A stretch of 64,000 nucleotides of DNA, from positions 124,001 through 188,000 of the forward strand of contig SVUK01000017.1 of NCBI GenBank assembly GCA_015063325.1, written 5' to 3'. The notes below the pieces were generated by a model. That model saw nothing but the letters and a program-made list of their open reading frames with translations, did no database searches and was not told the DNA's origin. Positions 51,722 to 60,798 of the stretch are shown here, in pieces. Origin of the DNA: Oscillospiraceae bacterium (GTDB lineage: Bacteria > Bacillota > Clostridia > Oscillospirales > CAG-272). A program made the translations under genes and the position numbers. How positions within the stretch are numbered: the stretch's first letter is position 1; each line of letters opens with the position of its first letter.

Positions 51722-54151
51722 ATGAATCAACTGGGTATTGAATATCTTGCCGCAAAGCGCGCGCTGTTTGACCGCGCTTATGCGTCTTTGAACGAACGCC
51801 AGCGCGAGGCGGTCTATACCGTCAACGGACCGCTTTTGGTGCTTGCCGGAGCAGGGAGCGGAAAGACCACCGTTCTCGTGCGGCGGATCGCGTTTTTGAT
51901 CCGTTACGGCAACGCCTATTTCAGCGAATTCGTTCCGCCGGACGTCACGCGCGAACAGGTGGAACAGCTGCGTACAATACATATTTCCTCACAGGAAGAA
52001 CTGGAACAAACGCTTTTGCAATTTGCAGAAATGCCATGCAACCCATACCGTGTGCTCGCCATTACGTTTACCAATAAAGCCGCCAGCGAGATCAAGGCGC
52101 GAATTGCCTCGCTGTTTTCCGAAAATCCGGAAGCGGCGAACGAAATATGGGCAGGAACCTTCCATTCGGTTTGCGTACGTATTCTGCGGCGCCATGGGGA
52201 ATTACTTGGATATCGTCCGAACTTTACCATTTACGATTCGGACGATTCCAAAAAAGCAATGCTGGAAGCCATGGACCGTTGTCGCATCGACGAAAAGGTA
52301 CTGCCGGTCAAAGGCGTTATGAATTTAATCAGCCGTGCGAAAGACAGAATGCTTTCGCCGGAAGAGTTTTCACTGGAAGTGGAAAACGACGATTTTCGAC
52401 TCAAACAGGTTGCGCGTATTTACGCAGCTTATCAAGATTTGTTGCGCGAATCCAACGCTCTGGATTTTGACGATTTGATCCTGCAGACTGTTCGCCTTTT
52501 GCAGAATCACGCAGATGTACGTGACGCTTATCAACGCCGTTTTAAATATGTTTGTGTGGACGAATATCAGGATACCAACCCAGCGCAGTTTGAATTGACG
52601 CGTCTGCTCGCCGGCGGATACGGCAATTTGATGGTGGTCGGCGACGATGATCAGAGTATTTATAAGTTCCGCGGAGCCACCATTGAAAATATTCTCTCTT
52701 TTGATCGTGCATTTTCCGGTGCGAAGGTCATTAAGCTGGAACAAAATTACCGTTCCACGCAAAATATTTTGGATGCGGCAAACGCCGTTATCGCGAAAAA
52801 TGAAAGCCGGATGGGAAAAACGCTTTGGACAGCGGAGGGAAGCGGAGAAAAAATTCATGTTGTCCTTTGCGACGATCAAAACGAGGAATCTCGCCGTGTA
52901 GTGGACATCATTTCAAAAAAAGTTGCGCGCGGTGCGGCTAAATATCGTGATTTTGCCGTTTTGTACCGGATGAATGCGCAATCGCAGAGCTTGGAAAAAG
53001 CGTTTGCAAGAAGCGCAATTCCTTATCGAATTTTGGGTGGCACGCGCTTTGCCGATCGCGAGGAAATTCGTGACGCCATAGCGTATTTGCAGTTGATTTT
53101 TAACCATGACGATAATCTGCGCCTTTCCAGAATCCTGAATAAGCCTGCGCGCAAGATTGGTGCCAAAACGGCTGAAATTATTGCAATGATTGCCGCAGAG
53201 GTCGGCTGTTCGCAGTTTGACGTCATCAATCACGCCGCCGATTACGCCGCCCTCGGAAATGCAAGAAACGCGTTGGAATCTTTTGCGGCAACGATCAATC
53301 AATTAACTTCAGACTTGGAAACGCTTTCTTTGGACGTTTTCTATGACCGCGTACTTGATTTGACCGGCTATCGGCAAATGTGGATTGCCAAAGGTGCTCC
53401 AGAAGCTGAACGGTTGGAAAACCTGGATGAACTCAAGTCGCAGATCATTGAATACATGGAGGAAAACGAACAGCCAACGCTGGGCGGATTTTTGGAAGAG
53501 GCAGCGCTGGTTGCCGATGTCGATCGGTATGATGAGAATGCCGATGCCGCAGTGCTGATGACCATTCACAGCGCCAAAGGATTGGAATTTCCGGTGGTCA
53601 TTCTGCCGGGAATGGAGGAAGGAATCTTTCCGAGTCAACAGTCTATTGACGGAGGAAACGCCGAGCTGGAAGAGGAGCGCAGGCTTGCTTACGTTGCTTT
53701 GACTCGTGCAAAGAAAGAACTTTTCCTGCTCCGTACTTCCATGCGGCTGTTCTATGGGAGAACCTGTATCAATCCGGAATCGCGTTTTCTCAAGGAAATT
53801 CCGAAAGCATTGATCCAGGTGGAAGGCGAACGAAGAGAATCTTTTGAGCGCGACCGCGGCTATCGGGTTTGGGATACCGTTTCTCCATCGCCGCAACGTC
53901 CGCGAACGTATTATCATGACAATACTTATCAACCGCTTGAGAAAAAGACGGTCCGTGATTTTGGTGCAAATGATCAAATGTTCGCGGCAACCGTTTTTGC
54001 AACCGGTGACCGCGTTAAACACGCGACCTTCGGAGAAGGGGAGATTCTTTCTGTCAAACCGATGGGCGCCGATATTCTATATGAAATTGCATTTGACCGT
54101 GCCGGGACAAAAAAACTAATGGGTTCCTACGCAAGATTGACGAAAATATAA
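51722..54151 (+). CDS. pcrA: ATP-dependent DNA helicase PcrA/UvrD
   Basis: 809 residues, superfamily 1A. Walker A GAGSGKTTVLVRRI, Walker B and Q-loop in VCVDEYQDTN, GDDDQSIYKFRGA, EQNYRST and TIHSAKGLEFP. The C-terminal tail ends in a Tudor-like segment (VKHATFGEGEIL) that binds RNA polymerase in other PcrA proteins. There is an atypical stretch at about residues 65-100 between motifs I and Ia. Long for the family (usually 720-760) because of it. Confidence 0.96.
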   Translation: MNQLGIEYLAAKRALFDRAYASLNERQREAVYTVNGPLLVLAGAGSGKTTVLVRRIAFLIRYGNAYFSEFVPPDVTREQVEQLRTIHISSQEELEQTLLQFAEMPCNPYRVLAITFTNKAASEIKARIASLFSENPEAANEIWAGTFHSVCVRILRRHGELLGYRPNFTIYDSDDSKKAMLEAMDRCRIDEKVLPVKGVMNLISRAKDRMLSPEEFSLEVENDDFRLKQVARIYAAYQDLLRESNALDFDDLILQTVRLLQNHADVRDAYQRRFKYVCVDEYQDTNPAQFELTRLLAGGYGNLMVVGDDDQSIYKFRGATIENILSFDRAFSGAKVIKLEQNYRSTQNILDAANAVIAKNESRMGKTLWTAEGSGEKIHVVLCDDQNEESRRVVDIISKKVARGAAKYRDFAVLYRMNAQSQSLEKAFARSAIPYRILGGTRFADREEIRDAIAYLQLIFNHDDNLRLSRILNKPARKIGAKTAEIIAMIAAEVGCSQFDVINHAADYAALGNARNALESFAATINQLTSDLETLSLDVFYDRVLDLTGYRQMWIAKGAPEAERLENLDELKSQIIEYMEENEQPTLGGFLEEAALVADVDRYDENADAAVLMTIHSAKGLEFPVVILPGMEEGIFPSQQSIDGGNAELEEERRLAYVALTRAKKELFLLRTSMRLFYGRTCINPESRFLKEIPKALIQVEGERRESFERDRGYRVWDTVSPSPQRPRTYYHDNTYQPLEKKTVRDFGANDQMFAATVFATGDRVKHATFGEGEILSVKPMGADILYEIAFDRAGTKKLMGSYARLTKI

Positions 54152-54171
54152 GACACAAGGAGGACCGAACT

Positions 54172-55959
54172 ATGAAACAGCGCGTTTTTGCATTTTTGCT
54201 TTGCCTTTCCATGCTGCTCTCGGTGTTTTTAATAAGTGCCTGCGGCAAAAAGGAAGAAAAGAATCTCTTACCCGTTGAAACACCCGAAGAGCAAAACGAA
54301 CCGCAAAAGCAAAATGAAACCGAAAAGCAGGATGATTCAACTTCAATCGACAATCCGATTGATGATCCTGCCAAAGATCCGACTGACGTTCCCACGGATG
54401 ATCCGACAGATGATCCGACAGATGATCCGACAGATGCCTCAAATGACGACCCGAATGAAAGAACGTCTGCCGCTGAGTTATATCAAAAATTGGGAACAGC
54501 GATAGAAAAAACAATTTCTGCACTGTCCGGCGAAGCAACCGAACATCCTTTCTTTACGGCATTGAAAAACGTCACTGAAGGCGGCTCTGTTGAGGTGCTT
54601 TATCAAAATGATCCCGAATCGGATCCCGTTTTCCAAAAAATTCCCGATTTTTCGTCGAAAATTTGGATGAAGAAAAACGCCGGTGCACTGAATTTGCAGC
54701 TCGGGGCAAATGACGATGCATTTAATGCATCGGTATGGTGTAATACCATCGATGCGCCGAATGCGCTTGTTCTGCAAAGCAGCGCACTGCCGGACAATGC
54801 ATATGGAATCGACTTGCAGACCTTGCTGTTAACTCTGATCCAAAACATTCCGGCAAGCGTTTGGGAGAATGAAACGGTGGCGCAAATTCTTCCCATGCTC
54901 CTGGCGTTGTCTGCAAGCGGCGGCTTTTCCGGATTTGACGCTTTTGATCCTATATCGGCAATTCAAGACCTTCAGGAAAGCGTTCTTACCTACGCGGAGG
55001 AACGTCTTGAAATCGTCGCGGAAGAGAAACAGGTTTCTACGCTTGGTAAAACAATTTCTACAACCTGTTTGACAATTACATTGCCCGACATTGATTTATC
55101 AACGTGGATTGAATCACTGGAAACCGCGCTTGAAACCGGGAAGGAGACGAGCGATGAAATCATTCGTGTCTATTCTTATTTTCTTTCGGCAATGAAACTT
55201 TTGCAGAATTCCTCCATCGGGGAATTGCTTCCGGATGTGGAATTTCCGTCGCTTCCGGAGAATTTTTCGGATATTTCGATCGACGATTTGCTTGCTTTTG
55301 TAAAGAGTGCAAAAACGCTTTTGTCAAACATTCCGGCGCAGTTGTCGGTGTTTCTCGATACCGATGATCTGATCGTGCGGACAGAGGCGTCGATTTCTGT
55401 TGCAGACCTTCCGTTGACTTTTGTTTTGGAACTCGGAGATCAACCCGGCAATGGAACGAAAGCTTTTGCGCTTTCGTTCAAACTTCCGATTTTGGGCGAA
55501 CTTGTGCGTCTTTCCGGCGAGCAAACGGAAAACGGATATAAAACGGTATTCCAATATAATGGAATGTTCCTGCCACAAGCGAATATTATGGGCATTTCCG
55601 CACAATGTGTTATTCCTGATGAAATCGGTCAAGCCGAATTCAGCCTTACGATCATGAAAAAGACGGAAGGCTTTATTCCGGAAACAAAAAATATTCATGC
55701 CACTGTAAATTACAGTCGGGAAGAAGATGTTCACACCATATCCGATTTTGCAGTCACCGTTGATGGAAAATCAATTATATTGCCCATCGTTCGAGTCACT
55801 GTTTGCGAAAATGAACCCGGTCTGCCGGAAGCACCGGAGTATACCGATCTTGCAAGCTTGACGGAGGAAAAACTTGAATTCATTTGGAAATCCGTCCAAA
55901 CAGCATTGCAACCGTATTATCCATTTTTAGATACTGTTAAGGATTTTGTAAAGCAATGA
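54172..55959 (+). CDS. large secreted lipoprotein with an acidic tandem-repeat linker, unknown
   Basis: 595 residues. Lipoprotein signal (KQRVFAFLLCLSMLLSVFLI, lipobox ISAC), then a Lys/Glu/Asp-rich linker at about residues 25-95 that contains DDPT repeats, and a mostly beta-rich globular domain of about 490 residues (for example SIDDLLAFVKSAKTLL and FALSFKLPILGELVRL). I do not recognise the family. GGAGGACC precedes the ATG. Its stop overlaps nth as ATGA. Confidence 0.85.
   Translation: MKQRVFAFLLCLSMLLSVFLISACGKKEEKNLLPVETPEEQNEPQKQNETEKQDDSTSIDNPIDDPAKDPTDVPTDDPTDDPTDDPTDASNDDPNERTSAAELYQKLGTAIEKTISALSGEATEHPFFTALKNVTEGGSVEVLYQNDPESDPVFQKIPDFSSKIWMKKNAGALNLQLGANDDAFNASVWCNTIDAPNALVLQSSALPDNAYGIDLQTLLLTLIQNIPASVWENETVAQILPMLLALSASGGFSGFDAFDPISAIQDLQESVLTYAEERLEIVAEEKQVSTLGKTISTTCLTITLPDIDLSTWIESLETALETGKETSDEIIRVYSYFLSAMKLLQNSSIGELLPDVEFPSLPENFSDISIDDLLAFVKSAKTLLSNIPAQLSVFLDTDDLIVRTEASISVADLPLTFVLELGDQPGNGTKAFALSFKLPILGELVRLSGEQTENGYKTVFQYNGMFLPQANIMGISAQCVIPDEIGQAEFSLTIMKKTEGFIPETKNIHATVNYSREEDVHTISDFAVTVDGKSIILPIVRVTVCENEPGLPEAPEYTDLASLTEEKLEFIWKSVQTALQPYYPFLDTVKDFVKQ
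54397..54432 (+). repeat. 12-base in-frame tandem repeat
   Basis: Three exact copies of GATGATCCGACA code for the DDPT repeats in the lipoprotein linker; degenerate copies flank them on both sides. Confidence 0.9.
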
Positions 55960-56609
55960 TCAAACAGCAAAAAAGAGAACGCATGGCAGAGATTGCCAAA
56001 CTGTTGGAAAAACGCTATCCCGAGGCGCTTTGCGCGCTGGAATGGGACGGCGAACCATGGAAACTGTTGGTCATGGGGCGTCTTTCGGCACAGTGTACCG
56101 ACGCGCGAGTCAATATCGTCTGCCGCGAGTTGTTTTCCGTGTTTCCAACGGCAAAAGCGCTCGGAGAAGGGGATCTTTCCAAAATTGAAGAGATCGTTCG
56201 CCCCTGCGGACTGTTTCATGTTAAGGCGCAAAATATCAAAGATGCCTGCCGGATGTTGACTGAGGAATACGGCGGCGTCTTGCCGGACAGTATGGAGGAA
56301 TTGCTAAAGCTTCCCGGTGTGGGGCGTAAAGTGGCAAATCTGCTTTTGGGCGATGTTTATCATACAGGCGGAACGGTTGCGGACACCCATTGTATTCGCA
56401 TTTGCGGTCGTTTCGGAATGTATCCCGAAACGCTCAAGGATCCGCACAAAGTGGAACTTTTGATGGACGAACTGCTTCCAATGGAAATTCGGAGCGATTT
56501 TTGCCATCGCATCGTGCAGTTCGGAAGGGACGTTTGTTCTGCGCGTGCGCCAAAATGCGCGGAATGCGAACTTTGTGAACTTTGTGAACATCAGCGAAAA
56601 GCAAAATAA
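55956..56609 (+). CDS. nth: endonuclease III (DNA glycosylase/AP lyase)
   Basis: 217 residues. Removes oxidised pyrimidines. The helix-hairpin-helix LPGVGRKVANLLL has the catalytic Lys, VADTHCIRICGRF the catalytic Asp. The 4Fe-4S loop has C-x6-C-x2-C-x5-C (CSARAPKC, AEC, then C), with an extra Cys inside the last spacer produced by a 9-base tandem repeat. Last gene of the plus-strand block; the following hairpin faces the minus strand. Confidence 0.96.
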   Translation: MIKQQKRERMAEIAKLLEKRYPEALCALEWDGEPWKLLVMGRLSAQCTDARVNIVCRELFSVFPTAKALGEGDLSKIEEIVRPCGLFHVKAQNIKDACRMLTEEYGGVLPDSMEELLKLPGVGRKVANLLLGDVYHTGGTVADTHCIRICGRFGMYPETLKDPHKVELLMDELLPMEIRSDFCHRIVQFGRDVCSARAPKCAECELCELCEHQRKAK

Positions 56610-56615
56610 ATGCGA

Positions 56616-56676
56616 AATAAAAAAGCAAAAAGAAAGCGGAATGGGGCGAACCGGTTGGTTCGCCCCATTCCGCTTT
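56616..56676 (-). terminator. terminator of rpsU, 20-bp perfect stem
   Basis: Bases 56633-56652 pair exactly with 56657-56676 around GGTT. On the minus strand a T-rich tract follows (CTTTTTGCTTTTTT); on the plus strand none, so it ends rpsU. It may still hinder nth read-through. Confidence 0.88.
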
Positions 56677-56683
56677 GAAAGGC

Positions 56684-56860
56684 TTATTTATATTTGCGCT
56701 TTCTTGCTGCTTCGGATTTCTTTTTGCGCTTTACGCTCGGCTTTTCGTAATGCTCTCTTTTGCGGAGCTCCGCGAGAACACCGGAACGGGCGGTTGCACG
56801 CTTAAAGCGACGAAGAGCGCTATCCAAAGATTCGCCTTCTTTGACTCGAATTTCTGCCAT
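56684..56860 (-). CDS. rpsU: 30S ribosomal protein S21
   Basis: 58 residues: [49 protein letters not shown] lies six bases upstream of the ATG. Monocistronic, with a consensus promoter and a strong terminator. Confidence 0.97.
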   Translation of the reverse strand: MAEIRVKEGESLDSALRRFKRATARSGVLAELRKREHYEKPSVKRKKKSEAARKRKYK

Positions 56861-56935
56861 CTTTCTCCCCCCCTTCGCGGTATCGAACAATTTGTTGTAA
56901 ACCAAAACCAAAGGATTGGCACAACATCCTTTGCA

Positions 56936-56964
56936 ATTATACACGATTTTTCTTTCTGTGTCAA
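56936..56964 (-). promoter_or_regulatory. promoter of rpsU
   Basis: On the minus strand TTGACA, 17 bases, TATAAT, a near-consensus promoter with TG two bases before the -10. Confidence 0.9.
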
Positions 56965-57025
56965 GAGCTTTTTTTCTTTTTTTCAAAAATCCGTCCAAAA
57001 CGTTCGGAAAGGCTTTTGCAAACTC

Positions 57026-57053
57026 TTGACTTTTTTTCTTTTTTTGATATAAT
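57026..57053 (+). promoter_or_regulatory. promoter of the PHP gene
   Basis: TTGACT, 16 bases, TATAAT, with TGA before the -10. The spacer is almost pure T. Confidence 0.85.
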
Positions 57054-57126
57054 AATATATTGAAATAAAATATTATCCTCATGTTTTTATAAAAAACGGA
57101 TTATTGTGGGATTTAAAGGAGAATCT

Positions 57127-58143
57127 ATGAAAAAAGTTTATTTTTCCAAAACGGGAAACAAATTCAAAGCCAATTTGCATAGCCATACCACTTATTCGGA
57201 CGGTGTTCTGACGCCCGAAGAAGCAAAAAAAATCTATAAGGAAAAAGGGTATCAGATCGTCGCCTTTACCGATCATAACGTTATGTACGATCACTGCAAT
57301 CTCAACGACGAAAACTTCCTTGCCATGATCGGCTCGGAAATCGACGTTTATAAGCCGGACGGCTACCCCAAAAAGGAGTGCTTCCACATCAATTTCTATC
57401 CGCGCAAGAGCGGGCAGACCGCCATTCCGTGCTATAATCCCAAGCATATCCGCCACGGCAAACTGGTGGAGGAACTGCGTCGCACGCAGGCGCACATCGG
57501 CGGCGAGACCTTTGAGCGGACCTATGAGAATATGCCCGATGTCATCAACGAATATGCAAAAGCGGGCTACATCACCCAAATCAATCACCCTGTCTGGTCG
57601 CTCCAAACTGCAAAGGATTATCTCCCGCTGCAAAACGTGACCATGCTGGAAATTTACAACCACGGAAACTTCGTTGCCGGATACGATGAATTTGATACCC
57701 AGCTTTGGGACGAACTGCTCCGCGCAGGCGTTAAATGGGTAGCAACAGCTTCGGACGATAATCACAATGAGGCACCGCTTGATTCCCATTGGAGCGATTC
57801 ATTCGGCGGTTTTACCGTTATTCAGGCGGATGAGCTGACGCAGGAATCGGTTGTCAAAGCGTTGGAGGAGGGCAAATGCTACGCTTCCACCGGACCGACC
57901 TTTGAATCCATTGAATTGGAAGACGGCAAACTGCGCGTGGAGTGTTCTCCGGTCAGAAAGATCATGGTCAACACCGGCGCGCGCAAAGGTTTTGCCGCCT
58001 ACCCACAAAAGGGAGAGGAAACTTTAACAAGCGCCGAGTTTAACCTCGGATTGCTCGTCGAAGGCAGTTATGCGCGCGTGACCTTGATCGATACCGAGGG
58101 CAATCGTGCGTGGTCACAGCCAATTTTTGATTATCGAGATTGA
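57127..58143 (+). CDS. PHP-domain metallophosphoesterase
   Basis: 338 residues. PHP motifs: NLHSHTTYSDGVLTPEE, AFTDHNVMYDH, a Glu in GSEIDVY, QINHPVWSL and SDDNHNE. Beyond about residue 245 there is a beta-rich C-terminal domain (CYASTGPTFESIELEDG) often seen in secreted or sugar-related PHP proteins, but no signal peptide is present here. The phosphate ester substrate is unknown. GGAG lies before ATG 57127; own promoter. Confidence 0.88.
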   Translation: MKKVYFSKTGNKFKANLHSHTTYSDGVLTPEEAKKIYKEKGYQIVAFTDHNVMYDHCNLNDENFLAMIGSEIDVYKPDGYPKKECFHINFYPRKSGQTAIPCYNPKHIRHGKLVEELRRTQAHIGGETFERTYENMPDVINEYAKAGYITQINHPVWSLQTAKDYLPLQNVTMLEIYNHGNFVAGYDEFDTQLWDELLRAGVKWVATASDDNHNEAPLDSHWSDSFGGFTVIQADELTQESVVKALEEGKCYASTGPTFESIELEDGKLRVECSPVRKIMVNTGARKGFAAYPQKGEETLTSAEFNLGLLVEGSYARVTLIDTEGNRAWSQPIFDYRD

Positions 58144-58201
58144 AATGAAATCGGCAGAAAGCAAAATCGTTTAATAAATGATTTTGGAAAGGAGCCAGTG
58201 A

Positions 58202-59725
58202 ATGGACGAAGAAAAAAATCTGAAGCCGGAAGCGAACGAAACCGAGCTGCAAGAATCGGTTTCGGAAGAAATGAATCAAGCGCCGCAGGAATCGGCTCCT
58301 GTGGAAGCAAATGAGAAAACGGTCGTTGAACAACCGCCGGAAACAGATGTTCCCACCATCGAAGTTGAGAACCAACCAACGGATCCATTCGAAAAGGGAA
58401 AAAGCGAAGAAATTACAGAAAAACTGACCAAAGAAATTGTCGAAGAGACACCCGAAGAGACAGCTGAAGCGACAACTGAAGAACAATCGCAGGAGGAACC
58501 GCCGGCGGATTCTTCTGTGCAGGAAGAGCTGACGGCACCGCCAATTGTTGAGCCAACCGTCGTTTATCGTTGGGATTACGGTGCACAGCGACAGTTTGAC
58601 GAAACCGTGCGGCACAAAAAGGAAGGGAAAAAGAGTCGTCTTGCATTTTTCGGCATCATTTCCTGCGCGTTTTTGATCGTGATCGGACTTTTGATCGGAG
58701 TCCTTGCTTTTCGCGATTATTTAACGCCGAAGCCGGAAACTCCCGGTACGGTAAAAATTGCAGAAAAACTTTTACCTGCCACCGTTTTAATCACTGCAAC
58801 AAAAGGAGCAACCGGCTCCTATGGCAGCGGATTTTTCGTTGGGGAGAATGGACTGATCGTTACCAATTACCATGTGGTTGAGGATACGGATACCATTAAG
58901 ATCAAGTTGTATGGTTCCAATGAAAAAAAGGATGCAAGATTGATCGGCTTTAACGCAGAGTGCGATATTGCCGTTTTGAAAATTGACGGACACGGATATC
59001 CGACCGTAACGTTTGGAAACTCGGACGCGCTCCGCGTCGGCGATACTGCCATTGCAATCGGAAATCCTGCAGGCGCAGATGCCGAATGGACGGTTACGCA
59101 GGGAATCATATCTTCTGTCAATCGCAAAATACTGATGACGGAAAGCGTAGAAATTGCCGAACTGCAAATGCTTCAAACAGATGCGGCGGTCAACCCGGGC
59201 AACTCGGGCGGATTGCTTTGTAACGATCAGGGTGAAGTAATCGGTATCATTGCGAGAAAACAGGTTTATCGCGTCATTGCTTCTGAAACCAACGAAACCG
59301 TTACCATTTTTGATGAAGGAATCGGTTATGCCATTCCCGGAAACGGCGCTAAGCAGATCATCGAGGGGATTATCAATCTCAAGCGTGTAGATCCCGTCAA
59401 GGCAGGCTTAATGCGCAAGCGTCCCCAAATCGGTATTTCCGTTGTCACAATCAAAAAAGGCGAAAAATTGATGGAGGAGCAGCTTATTGAAGCACCCAAG
59501 GACGGAGTTTTGGTTTCATCTGTCAGTCCATACGGCGCAAACGGACTTTTGCAGATTGGTGATATTATCGTTTCGTTTGATGGAAAAGACGTAAAGGAAA
59601 GCGACGAATTGATCGAACGTCTTTATTCCTATAAACGCGGTGATAAAGTGAAAGTGGTGATTTATAAAAACGGAGAGACAACTCCCACCGAGATCGAGTT
59701 GACGCTTGGCGTTTTTGAAGTCTGA
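58202..59725 (+). CDS. HtrA/DegP-type serine protease, membrane-anchored
   Basis: 507 residues. An acidic, Glu/Thr-rich cytosolic N-terminus (1-140), one membrane helix at about 147-170, then a trypsin-like protease with His224 (TNYHVV), Asp255 (CDIAVLK) and Ser335 (NPGNSGG), and a PDZ domain at about 410-500 (VLVSSVSPYGANGLLQIGDIIV). Quality control at the outer face of the membrane. The unusually long acidic N-terminal tail is not part of the standard family. AAAGGAG precedes the ATG. Confidence 0.95.
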   Translation: MDEEKNLKPEANETELQESVSEEMNQAPQESAPVEANEKTVVEQPPETDVPTIEVENQPTDPFEKGKSEEITEKLTKEIVEETPEETAEATTEEQSQEEPPADSSVQEELTAPPIVEPTVVYRWDYGAQRQFDETVRHKKEGKKSRLAFFGIISCAFLIVIGLLIGVLAFRDYLTPKPETPGTVKIAEKLLPATVLITATKGATGSYGSGFFVGENGLIVTNYHVVEDTDTIKIKLYGSNEKKDARLIGFNAECDIAVLKIDGHGYPTVTFGNSDALRVGDTAIAIGNPAGADAEWTVTQGIISSVNRKILMTESVEIAELQMLQTDAAVNPGNSGGLLCNDQGEVIGIIARKQVYRVIASETNETVTIFDEGIGYAIPGNGAKQIIEGIINLKRVDPVKAGLMRKRPQIGISVVTIKKGEKLMEEQLIEAPKDGVLVSSVSPYGANGLLQIGDIIVSFDGKDVKESDELIERLYSYKRGDKVKVVIYKNGETTPTEIELTLGVFEV

Positions 59726-59777
59726 ACTCTTGTAAAGAATCTTTTTTGAATGCCTAATCAACTCAAAATAAAAAAGC

Positions 59778-59830
59778 AAAATCTCTCGCCGCAGGCATTT
59801 TTCAATCCTACCTGTGGTGGGAGATTTTTT
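59778..59830 (+). terminator. terminator of the HtrA gene
   Basis: A 16-base-pair stem with several G-T pairs (AATCTCTCGCCGCAGG with CCTGTGGTGGGAGATT), followed by TTTTTT. Confidence 0.82.
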
Positions 59831-59858
59831 GAATCAATATTCATTTTGAAAAAATCCA

Positions 59859-59886
59859 TTGACAATTATGCAGTTTGTGTTATAAT
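59859..59886 (+). promoter_or_regulatory. promoter of the RpiR-type regulator gene
   Basis: TTGACA, 16 bases, TATAAT. Confidence 0.9.
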
Positions 59887-59934
59887 ATATAAAGGTAAAT
59901 ATTAACGATATCTGCGTTTTTAGGAGGAATCGCC

Positions 59935-60798
59935 ATGAATTCGGATCTTCTGAAACAGATCGAAGAGCAAATGCCCACGTTTTCTAAAGGGCAAAAACGA
60001 ATTGCAACCTATATTTTGGAACAATACGAGAAAGCCGCATACATCACGGCGTCCAAACTCAGCGAGATCGTCGGCGTTTCCGAATCGACCGTTGTCCGGT
60101 TTGCCATTGAACTTGGATTTGACGGATATCCGGATTTTCAGAATTCTTTGCAGGCGCTCATGCGCAACCGCTTGACCTCTTTCCAGCGAATGGAAGTGAC
60201 CAACCAACTGCTTGGAAATGCAAATATTCTGGAAAAGGTTCTTATTTCGGATGCCGATCGAATTCGCAAAACGATTGAGCAGACTAATCAAACTTTTTTT
60301 AAGGAAGCGATTGAAAAGATCATCGGAGCAGATAAAATTTATATTGTCGGCGTTCGCTCATCCTCGTATCTTGCCGGATTTCTCAACTATTATCTGCGCA
60401 TGATTTTCGATCGCGTAAAGCTTGTGCAATCCACCTCCGGCAGCGAATTATTTGAACAGCTTTTGGAGATTCACCCGGGAGACGTGATGATCGCAATCAG
60501 TTTTCCTCGGTATTCCAAACGCGTGATCAACGCGGCGGAATATGCAAAAACCAAGGGCGCGAATGTCATTGCTTTGACCGATAGCGCGCATTCACCGCTT
60601 GCCCCTCTTGCCGACCAGCTTCTTACCGCGCAGAGCGATATGGCGTCCTTTGTAGATTCGCTCGTCGCTCCCATGAGTATCATCAACGCCATGATCGTTG
60701 CGCTCTCCCGCCGCAAACAGGAAGAGCTTGACCGCCGTTTGCGCGAGCTGGAAGAAATTTGGGATCGTTACGATGTTTACGATAAAAAGAATACCTGA
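59935..60798 (+). CDS. MurR/RpiR-family transcriptional regulator
   Basis: 287 residues: an N-terminal HTH_6 domain (about 1-75, VGVSESTVVRFAIELGFDGYPDFQ) and a C-terminal SIS sugar-phosphate-binding domain (about 125-260, IYIVGVRSSSYLAGFLNYYL, VIALTDSAHSPLAPLAD). Usually controls sugar catabolism genes in response to a phosphosugar. No sugar operon is adjacent; it is followed by an overlapping flavoprotein gene. AGGAGG precedes the ATG. Confidence 0.94.
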   Translation: MNSDLLKQIEEQMPTFSKGQKRIATYILEQYEKAAYITASKLSEIVGVSESTVVRFAIELGFDGYPDFQNSLQALMRNRLTSFQRMEVTNQLLGNANILEKVLISDADRIRKTIEQTNQTFFKEAIEKIIGADKIYIVGVRSSSYLAGFLNYYLRMIFDRVKLVQSTSGSELFEQLLEIHPGDVMIAISFPRYSKRVINAAEYAKTKGANVIALTDSAHSPLAPLADQLLTAQSDMASFVDSLVAPMSIINAMIVALSRRKQEELDRRLRELEEIWDRYDVYDKKNT

